Shown: positions 53,715 through 64,000 of the stretch, one piece after another | How positions within the stretch are numbered: the stretch's first letter is position 1 | Layout of the letters: each line of letters begins with the position of its first letter | Source of the DNA: Linyphia triangularis | Taxonomy: Eukaryota > Arthropoda > Arachnida > Araneae > Linyphiidae | Assembly: GCA_963978545.1 (NCBI GenBank) | Contig: OZ021721.1 | Location: 37,125,348 to 37,189,347, forward strand | Direction of reading: 5' to 3' | DNA length: 64,000 nt | Made by a program: the position numbers and the translations under genes | Notes under the pieces: model-generated | Database searches by the model: none | Told to the model about the DNA's origin: nothing | What the model saw: only the letters and a program-made list of their open reading frames with translations

Positions 53715-56700
53715 TTTGAAGCTTATACATAGGAGAATCTCCGATTCCAATTTTATAACACTGATTAAATAAGAAGTGGGTCTAAAGTTGGTCCCAAAAA
53801 GTGCACTTTCAAAGTGTTTCGTTTTAAATTTCCCCCATGTAAATCGTATGAAAAATTTCCCACTTCTAAATTTTCAAACTTTTACAATCTTTTTGCAGCA
53901 AGGGTAACAGAAATTATCGCCCTAATCGATTTCCATATTAAAATCGCCATTAAAGTGAAATTTTACTCTTCACAATCCAGTTATTGCACCCAAAAATGTC
54001 ATCCGTTTGAAAATACTTTAAACTTGTAAATCCTTAGGCAATTTTCAAATTCTCAGTCTTTGAAATTTAACCTTATATTTCTGCCTAGGATCATAAAATT
54101 CATTACCAGATTTTATTCTGATAATCAATTTGCTTATAAAATGGTATTATAGCACTGAAAATCGAACTAATGTAAATTTAAAAGACAGCCTGAAAACTTT
54201 TTATGAGCTCTTTCGTTTCAAAATTTCTACTTTTCATATAACTATTCAAAACTAGTTTTTTGGAGAAAATTTGAAACTTAGTTTGATTTATAAAGTGTTT
54301 TTGATTAAAAAAACACAATTTGGAACAATTTGTTGGAAATGAAATTTTCCTTTAATCCTCCTTCCACACGAAACTGAAATATTTGACGATTTTCGAAAAT
54401 ATTAATTTTTGATTTACAGAATACTATTTTTATATAAAATTGGTCCAAGAATGATTATAAAACATATATCCAATTTAAATTCACAATTTGAAAGCATTTG
54501 AGTCATTTTCTCGAAAATACAATTCCCCATTGAAAATACATGGCGGACTATTCCATGAATTATTGTTCAAAAAGTAAAATTTTCAAAACATTTTCCTATT
54601 TGTTAATTTGAAGCTTATACATAGGAGAATCTCCGATTTCAATTTTATAACTCTGACTAAATAAGAAGTGGGTCTAAAGTTGGTCCAAAAAGTGCGATTT
54701 TCTAAAAACTAAAATTCCCCCATTGAAAACACATGGCGGACTATTCAATGAATTATTGTTCAAAAAGTAAAATTTTCAAAATTTTTTCCCGTTTGTGATA
54801 TTAAATCTTATACATAGGAGAATCTCCGATTCCAATTTTATAACACTGATTAAATAAGAAGTGGGTCTAAAGTTTATCCCAAAAATTGCACTTTCAAACA
54901 TTTTCGTTTTAAATTTTTCCCATGTTAACCGTATGGAAAATTTCACACTTCTAAATTTTCAAAATTTTAAAATCTTTTTGCAACTACGGTAACAGAAATT
55001 ATCGCCCGAATCGATTTCCATATTAAAATCGCCATTAAAGTGAAATTTTACTCTTCACAATCCAGTTATTGCACCCAAAAATGTCATCCGTTTGAAAATA
55101 CATTAAACTTGTAAATCCTTAGGCAATTTTCAAATTCTCAGTCTTTGAAATTTAACCTTAATTTTCTGCCTAGGATCAAAAAATTCATTACCAGATTTTA
55201 TTCTTATAATCAATTTGCTTATAAAATGGTGTTTTAGCACTGAAAATCGAACTAATGTAAATTTAAAAGACAGCCTGAAAACATTTTATGAGGGCTTTCG
55301 TTTCAAAATTTCTACTTTTCATATAACTATTCAAAACTAGTTTTTTGGAGAAAATGTGGAACTTAGTTTGATTTATAAAGTGTTTTTGATTAAAAAAACA
55401 CAATTTGGAACAATTTGTTGGAAATGAAATTTTCCTTTTATCCTCCTTCCACACGAAACTGAAATATTTGACGATTTTCGAAAATATTAATTTTTGATTT
55501 ACAGAATACTATTTTTATATAAAATTGGTCCAAGAATGATTATAAAACATATATCCAATTCAAATTCACAATTTGAAAGCATTTGAGTCATTTTCTCGAA
55601 AATACAATTCCCCATTGAAAATACATGGCGGACTATTCCATGAATTATTGTTCAAAAAGTAAAATTTTCAAAACATTTTCCCTTTTTTTATATTGAAGCT
55701 CATATATAGGAGAATCTCCAATTTGAATTTTATAACACACATTAAATAAGAAGTGGGTCTAAAGTTGGTCCAAAAAGTGCAATTTTCTCAAAATTAAAAT
55801 TCCCCCATTGAAAACACATGTCGGACTATTCAATGAATTATTGTTCAAAAAGTAAAATTTTCAAAACATTTTCCCTTTTTTTATATTGAAGCTTATACAT
55901 AGGAGATTCTCCGATTTCAATTTTATAACTCTGACTAAATAAGAAGTGGGTCTAAAGTTGGTCCAAAAAGTGCAATTTTCTCAAAACTAAAATTCCCCCA
56001 TTGAAAACACATGGCGGACTATTCAATGAACTATTGTTCAAAAAGTAAAATTTTCAAAACATTTTCCCGTTTTTTATATTGAAGCTCATATATAGGAGAA
56101 TCTCCAATTTGAATTTTATAACACTCATTAAATAAGAAGTGGGTCTAAATTTGGTCCAAAAAGTGCAATTTTCTCGAAAATACAATTCCCCATTGAAAAC
56201 ACATGGCGGACTATTCAATGAATTATTGTTCAAAAAGTAAAATTTTCAAAAATTTTTCCTATTTGTTAATTTGAAGCTTATACATAGGAGAATCTCCGAT
56301 TCCAATTTTATAACACTGATTAAATAAGAAGTGGGTCTAAAGTTGGTCCCAAAAAGTGCACTTTCAAAGTGTTTCGTTTTAAATTTCCCCCATGTAAATC
56401 GTATGAAAAATTTCCCACTTCTAAATTTTCAAACTTTTACAATCTTTTTGCAGCAAGGGTAACAGAAATTATCGCCCTAATCGATTTCCATATTAAAATC
56501 GCCATTAAAGTGAAATTTTACTCTTCACAATCCAGTTATTGCACCCAAAAATGTCATCCGTTTGAAAATACTTTAAACTTGTAAATCCTTAGGCAATTTT
56601 CAAATTCTCAGTCTTTGAAATTTAACCTTATATTTCTGCCTAGGATCATAAAATTCATTACCAGATTTTATTCTGATAATCAATTTGCTTATAAAATGGT

Positions 56701-57370
56701 ATTATAGCACTGAAAATCGAACTAATGTAAATTTAAAAGACAGCCTGAAAACTTTTTATGAGCTCTTTCGTTTCAAAATTTCTACTTTTCATATAACTAT
56801 TCAAAACTAGTTTTTTGGAGAAAATTTGAAACTTAGTTTGATTTATAAAGTGTTTTTGATTAAAAAAACACAATTTGGAACAATTTGTTGGAAATGAAAT
56901 TTTCCTTTAATCCTCCTTCCACACGAAACTGAAATATTTGACGATTTTCGAAAATATTAATTTTTGATTTACAGAATACTATTTTTATATAAAATTGGTC
57001 CAAGAATGATTATAAAACATATATCCAATTTAAATTCACAATTTGAAAGCATTTGAGTCATTTTCTCGAAAATACAATTCCCCATTGAAAATACATGGCG
57101 GACTATTCCATGAATTATTGTTCAAAAAGTAAAATTTTCAAAACATTTTCCTATTTGTTAATTTGAAGCTTATACATAGGAGAATCTCCGATTTCAATTT
57201 TATAACTCTGACTAAATAAGAAGTGGGTCTAAAGTTGGTCCAAAAAGTGCGATTTTCTCAAAACTAAAATTCCCCCATTGAAAACACATGGCGGACTATT
57301 CAATGAATTATTGTTCAAAAAGTAAAATTTTCAAAATTTTTTCCCGTTTGTGATATTAAATCTTATACAT
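53715..57370. repeat. Satellite block 14: array resumes after the transposon
   Basis: The end of the interrupted S-a unit (53715-53730) is followed by L units at 53731 (beta), 54816 (alpha) and 56286 (beta). S units start at 54623, 55708, 55901, 56094 and 57178. Unit order and orientation continue unchanged from the left side. S 55708 ends with an L-like ccctttttttatattgaag fused to the S-a cttatacat end, a recombinant junction. The run 53731-55707 matches 40083-42059 at an offset of 13648. Confidence 0.93.
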
Positions 57371-60300
57371 AGGAGAATCTCCGATTCCAATTTTATAACA
57401 CTGATTAAATAAGAAGTGGGTCTAAAGTTTATCCCAAAAATTGCACTTTCAAACATTTTCGTTTTAAATTTTTCCCATGTTAACCGTATGGAAAATTTCA
57501 CACTTCTAAATTTTCAAAATTTTAAAATCTTTTTGCAACTACGGTAACAGAAATTATCGCCCGAATCGATTTCCATTTTAAAATCGCCATTAAAGTGAAA
57601 TTTTACTCTTCACAATCCAGTTATTGCACCCAAAAATGTCATCCGTTTGAAAATACATTAAACTTGTAAATCCTTAGGCAATTTTCAAATTCTCAGTCTT
57701 TGAAATTTAACCTTAATTTTCTGCCTAGGATCAAAAAATTCATTACCAGATTTTATTCTTATAATCAATTTGCTTATAAAATGGTATTTTAGCACTGAAA
57801 ATCGAACTAATGTAAATTTAAAAGACAGCCTGAAAACATTTTATGAGCGCTTTCGTTTCAAAATTTCTACTTTTCATATGACTATTCAAAACTAGTTTTT
57901 TGGAGAAAATTTGGAACTTAGTTTGATTTATAAAGTGTTTTTGATTAAAAAAACACAATTTGGAACAATTTGTTGGAAATGAAATTTTCCTTTAATCCTC
58001 TTTCCACACGAAACTGAATTATTTGACGATTTTCGAAAATATTAATTTTTCATTTACAGAATACTATTTTTATATAAAATTGGTCCAAGAATGATTATAA
58101 AACATATATCCAATTCAAATTCACAATTTGAAAGCATTTGAGTCATTTTCTCGAAAATACAATTCCCCATTGAAAATACATGGCGGACTATTCCATGAAT
58201 TATTGTTCAAAAAGTAAAATTTTCAAAACATTTTCCTATTTGTTAATTTGAAGCTTATACATAGGAGAATCTCCGATTTCAATTTTATAACTCTGACTAA
58301 ATAAGAAGTGGGTCTAAAGTTGGTCCAAAAAGTGCAATTTTCTCAAAACTAAAATTTTCCCATTGAAAACACATGGCGGACTATTCAATGAATTATTGTT
58401 CAAAAAGTAAAATTTTCAAAATTTTTTCCCGTTTGTGATATTGAATCTTATACATAGGAGAATCTCCGATTCCAATTTTATAACACTGATTAAATAAGAA
58501 GTGGATCTAAAGTTTATCCCAAAAATTGCACTTTCAAACATTTTCGTTTTAAATTTTTCCCATGTTAACCGTATGGAAAATTTCACACTTCTAAATTTTC
58601 AAAATTTTAAAATCTTTTTGCAACTACGGTAACAGAAATTATCGCCCGAATCGATTTCCATATTAAAATCGCCATTAAAGTGAAATTTTACTCTTCACAA
58701 TCCAGTTATTGCACCCAAAAATGTCATCCGTTTGAAAATACATTAAACTTGTAAATCCTTAGGCAATTTTCAAATTCTCAGTCTTTGAAATTTAACCTTA
58801 ATTTTCTGCCTAGGATCAAAAAATTCATTACCAGATTTTATTCTTATAATCAATTTGCTTATAAAATGGTATTTTAGCACTGAAAATCGGACTAATGTAA
58901 ATTTAAAAGACAGCCTGAAAACATTTTATGAGCGCTTTCGTTTCAAAATTTCTACTTTTCATATAACTATTCAAAACTAGTTTTTTGGAGAAAATTTGGA
59001 ACTTAGTTTGATTTATAAAGTGTTTTTGATTAAAAAAACACAATTTGGAACAATTTGTTGGAAATGAAATTTTCCTTTAATCCTCTTTCCACACGAAACT
59101 GAATTATTTGACGATTTTCGAAAATATTAATTTTTCATTTACAGAATACTATTTTTATATAAAATTGGTCCAAGAATGATTATAAAACATATATCCAATT
59201 CAAATTCACAATTTGAAAGCATTTGAGTCATTTTCTCGAAAATACAATTCCCCATTGAAAATACATGGCGGACTATTCCATGAATTATTGTTCAAAAAGT
59301 AAAATTTTCAAAACATTTTCCTATTTGTTAATTTGAAGCTTATACATAGGAGAATCTCCGATTTCAATTTTATAACTCTGACTAAATAAGAAGTGGGTCT
59401 AAAGTTGGTCCAAAAAGTGCAATTTTCTCAAAACTAAAATTTTCCCATTGAAAACACATGGCGGACTATTCAATGAATTATTGTTCAAAAAGTAAAATTT
59501 TCAAAATTTTTTCCCGTTTGTGATATTGAATCTTATACATAGGAGAATCTCCGATTCCAATTTTATAACACTGATTAAATAAGAAGTGGGTCTAAAGTTT
59601 ATCCCAAAAATTGCACTTTCAAACATTTTCGTTTTAAATTTTTCCCATGTTAACCGTATGGAAAATTTCACACTTCTAAATTTTCAAAATTTTAAAATCT
59701 TTTTGCAACTACGGTAACAGAAATTATCGCCCGAATCGATTTCCATATTAAAATCGCCATTAAAGTGAAATTTTACTCTTCACAATCCAGTTATTGCACC
59801 CAAAAATGTCATCCGTTTGAAAATACATTAAACTTGTAAATCCTTAGGCAATTTTCAAATTCTCAGTCTTTGAAATTTAACCTTAATTTTCTGCCTAGGA
59901 TCAAAAAATTCATTACCAGATTTTATTCTTATAATCAATTTGCTTATAAAATGGTATTTTAGCACTGAAAATCGAACTAATGTAAATTTAAAAGACAGCC
60001 TGAAAACATTTTATGAGGGCTTTCGTTTCAAAATTTCTACTTTTCATATAACTATTCAAAACTAGTTTTTTGGAGAAAATGTGGAACTTAGTTTGATTTA
60101 TAAAGTGTTTTTGATTAAAAAAAACACAATTTGGAACAATTTGTTGGAAATGAAATTTTCCTTTTATCCTCCTTCCACACGAAACTGAAATATTTGACGA
60201 TTTTCGAAAATATTAATTTTTGATTTACAGAATACTATTTTTATATAAAATTGGTCCAAGAATGATTATAAAACATATATCCAATTCAAATTCACAATTT

Positions 60301-63300
60301 GAAAGCATTTGAGTCATTTTCTCGAAAATACAATTCCCCATTGAAAATACATGGCGGACTATTCCATGAATTATTGTTCAAAAAGTAAAATTTTCAAAAC
60401 ATTTTCCCTTTTTTTATATTGAAGCTCATATATAGGAGAATCTCCAATTTGAATTTTATAACACTCATTAAATAAGAAGTGGGTCTAAAGTTGGTCCAAA
60501 AAGTGCAATTTTCTCAAAATTAAAATTCCCCCATTGAAAACACATGTCGGACTATTCAATGAATTATTGTTCAAAAAGTAAAATTTTCAAAATTTTTTCC
60601 TATTTGTTAATTTGAAGCTTATACATAGGAGAATCTCCGATTTCAATTTTATAACTCTGACTAAATAAGAAGTGGGTCTAAAGTTGGTCCAAAAAGTGCA
60701 ATTTTCTCAAAAATAAAATTCCCCCATTGAAAACACATGGCGGACTATTCAATGAATTATTGTTTAAAAAGTAAAATTTTCAAAATTTTTTCCCGTTTGT
60801 GATATTGAAGCTCATATATAGGAGAATCTCCAATTTGAATTTTGTAACACTCATTAATTAAGAAGTGGGTCTAAAGTTGGTCCAAAAAGTGCAATATTCT
60901 CGAAAATACAATTCCCCATTGAAAACACATGGCGGACTATTCAATGAATTATTGTTCAAAAAGTAAAATTTTCAAAATTTTTTCCCGTTTGTGATATTGA
61001 ATATTATACATAGGAGAATCTCCGATTCCAATTTTATAACACTGATTAAATAAGAAGTGGGTCTAAAGTTGGTCCCAAAAATTGCACTTTAAACATTTTC
61101 GTTTTAAATTTTTCCCATGTTAACCGTATGGAAAATTTCACACTTCTAAATTTTCAAAATTTTAAAATCTTTTTGCAACTACGGTAACAGAAATTATCGA
61201 GCGAATCGATTTCCATTTTAAAATCGCCATTAAAGTGAAATTTTACTCTTCACAATCCAGTTATTGCACCCAAAAATGTCATCCGTTTGAAAATACATTA
61301 AACTTGTAAATCCTTAGGCAATTTTCAAATTCTCAGTCTTTGAAATTTAACCTTAATTTTCTGCCTAGGATCAAAAAATTCATTACCAGATTTTATTCTT
61401 ATAATCAATTTGCTTATAAAATGGTATTTTAGCACTGAAAATCGAACTAATGTAAATTTAAAAGACAGCCTGAAAACATTTTATGAGCGCTTTCGTTTCA
61501 AAATTTCTACTTTTCATATAACTATTCAAAACTAGTTTTTTGGAGAAAATTTGGAACTTAGTTTGATTTATAAAGTGTTTTTGATTAAAAAAACACAATT
61601 TGGAACAATTTGTTGGAAATGAAATTTTCCTTTAATCCTCTTTCCACACGAAACTGAATTATTTGACGATTTTCGAAAATATTAATTTTTCATTTACAGA
61701 ATACTATTTTTATATAAAATTGGTCCAAGAATGATTATAAAACATATATCCAATTCAAATTCACAATTTGAAAGCATTTGAGTCATTTTCTCGAAAATAC
61801 AATTCCCCATTGAAAATACATGGCGGACTATTCCATGAATTATTGTTCAAAAAGTAAAATTTTCAAAACATTTTCCTATTTGTTAATTTGAAGCTTATAC
61901 ATAGGAGAATCTCCGATTTCAATTTTATAACTCTGACTAAATAAGAAGTGGGTCTAAAGTTGGTCCAAAAAGTGCAATTTTCTCAAAACTAAAATTTTCC
62001 CATTGAAAACACATGGCGGACTATTCAATGAATTATTGTTCAAAAAGTAAAATTTTCAAAATTTTTTCCCGTTTGTGATATTGAATCTTATACATAGGAG
62101 AATCTCCGATTCCAATTTTATAACACTGATTAAATAAGAAGTGGGTCTAAAGTTTATCCCAAAAATTGCACTTTCAAACATTTTCGTTTTAAATTTTTCC
62201 CATGTTAACCGTATGGAAAATTTCACACTTCTAAATTTTCAAAATTTTAAAATCTTTTTGCAACTACGGTAACAGAAATTATCGCCCGAATCGATTTCCA
62301 TATTAAAATCGCCATTAAAGTGAAATTTTACTCTTCACAATCCAGTTATTGCACCCAAAAATGTCATCCGTTTGAAAATACATTAAACTTGTAAATCCTT
62401 AGGCAATTTTCAAATTCTCAGTCTTTGAAATTTAACCTTAATTTTCTGCCTAGGATCAAAAAATTCATTACCAGATTTTATTCTTATAATCAATTTGCTT
62501 ATAAAATGGTATTTTAGCACTGAAAATCGAACTAATGTAAATTTAAAAGACAGCCTGAAAACATTTTATGAGGGCTTTCGTTTCAAAATTTCTACTTTTC
62601 ATATAACTATTCAAAACTAGTTTTTTGGAGAAAATGTGGAACTTAGTTTGATTTATAAAGTGTTTTTGATTAAAAAAAACACAATTTGGAACAATTTGTT
62701 GGAAATGAAATTTTCCTTTTATCCTCCTTCCACACGAAACTGAAATATTTGACGATTTTCGAAAATATTAATTTTTGATTTACAGAATACTATTTTTATA
62801 TAAAATTGGTCCAAGAATGATTATAAAACATATATCCAATTCAAATTCACAATTTGAAAGCATTTGAGTCATTTTCTCGAAAATACAATTCCCCATTGAA
62901 AATACATGGCGGACTATTCCATGAATTATTGTTCAAAAAGTAAAATTTTCAAAACATTTTCCCTTTTTTTATATTGAAGCTCATATATAGGAGAATCTCC
63001 AATTTGAATTTTATAACACTCATTAAATAAGAAGTGGGTCTAAAGTTGGTCCAAAAAGTGCAATTTTCTCAAAATTAAAATTCCCCCATTGAAAACACAT
63101 GTCGGACTATTCAATGAATTATTGTTCAAAAAGTAAAATTTTCAAAATTTTTTCCTATTTGTTAATTTGAAGCTTATACATAGGAGAATCTCCGATTTCA
63201 ATTTTATAACTCTGACTAAATAAGAAGTGGGTCTAAAGTTGGTCCAAAAAGTGCAATTTTCTCAAAAATAAAATTCCCCCATTGAAAACACATGGCGGAC

Positions 63301-64000
63301 TATTCAATGAATTATTGTTCAAAAAGTAAAATTTTCAAAATTTTTTCCCGTTTGTGATATTGAAGCTCATATATAGGAGAATCTCCAATTTGAATTTTGT
63401 AACACTCATTAATTAAGAAGTGGGTCTAAAGTTGGTCCAAAAAGTGCAATATTCTCGAAAATACAATTCCCCATTGAAAACACATGGCGGACTATTCAAT
63501 GAATTATTGTTCAAAAAGTAAAATTTTCAAAATTTTTTCCCGTTTGTGATATTGAATATTATACATAGGAGAATCTCCGATTCCAATTTTATAACACTGA
63601 TTAAATAAGAAGTGGGTCTAAAGTTGGTCCCAAAAATTGCACTTTAAACATTTTCGTTTTAAATTTTTCCCATGTTAACCGTATGGAAAATTTGACACTT
63701 CTAAATTTTCAAAATTTTAAAATCTTTTTGCAACTACGGTAATAGAAATTATCGCCCGAATCGATTTCCATTTTAAAATCGCCATTAAAGTGAAATTTTA
63801 CTCTTCACAATCCAGTTATTGCACCCAAAAATGTCATCCGTTTGAAAATACATTAAACTTGTAAATCCTTAGGCAATTTTCAAATTCTCAGTCTTTGAAA
63901 TTTAACCTTAATTTTCTGCCTAGGATCAAAAAATTCATTACCAGATTTTATTCTTATAATCAATTTGCTTATAAAATGGTATTTTAGCACTGAAAATCGA
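57371..64000. repeat. Satellite block 15: third copy of the large duplicated segment
   Basis: L units start at 57371, 58456, 59541, 61012, 62096 and 63567 (cut at the window end after 434 bp). S units start at 58263, 59348, 60434, 60627, 60820, 61903, 62989, 63182 and 63375. Every unit start from 57371 on equals a unit start from 21430 on plus 35941. Rare variants such as catatgactattc, gtttaaaaag and ggtaatagaaatt are shared. Confidence 0.94.

Overview
The window is a eukaryotic, strongly AT-rich satellite DNA array, interrupted once by a DNA transposon. All 60.9 kb outside the transposon is one head-to-tail satellite family in a single orientation. I saw no cellular gene, tRNA, rRNA, CRISPR array or bacterial-type operon. 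The organism cannot be named from this sequence. Repeat organisation and a metazoan-type transposase suggest an invertebrate animal, perhaps an arthropod or cnidarian; this is inference only.

Satellite layout. Two unit types alternate, both starting at the motif aggagaatctcc. The short unit S is 193 bp (191-193) and comes in two flavours that mostly alternate: S-a (ccgatttc...ctctgac) and S-b (ccaatttg...cactcatt). The long unit L is 892 bp (891-893, or 925 in one variant). It is an S-like monomer carrying a 699-bp segment not found in S. I counted 46 L units (the first and last cut by the window edges) and 105 S units. Between successive L units there are 1, 2, 3, 4 or, once, 9 S units, giving higher-order repeats of 1085 bp (L+1S), about 1277, 1470 and 1662 bp and longer. 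L units have alternative heads (alpha, beta) and tails that reassort, plus a rare gamma type. Larger duplications overlie this: three copies of a segment at about 2166-7036, 21500-28060 and 57440-64000, beta/alpha cassettes repeated several times, and a 770-bp tandem duplication at 43530-45069.

Transposon. Positions 50582-53710 (3129 bp) hold an element with perfect 16-bp terminal inverted repeats. It sits between two TTAA copies inside an S-a monomer, and removing it with one TTAA restores an exact 193-bp monomer. On the minus strand it carries a DDE-type transposase gene of the group usually annotated 'Mutator-like transposase domain'. A one-base frameshift separates the two catalytic aspartates from the likely catalytic glutamate, so this copy is probably dead or non-autonomous.

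The recurrent 71- and 63-codon open frames in the L units begin with GTG, not ATG, and are broken by stops or indels in sister copies. I treat them as by-products of repeat homogenisation. The main interest lies in the nested satellite structure, its dyads and hairpin, its recombination junctions, and the TTAA-flanked element with a MULE-type transposase.
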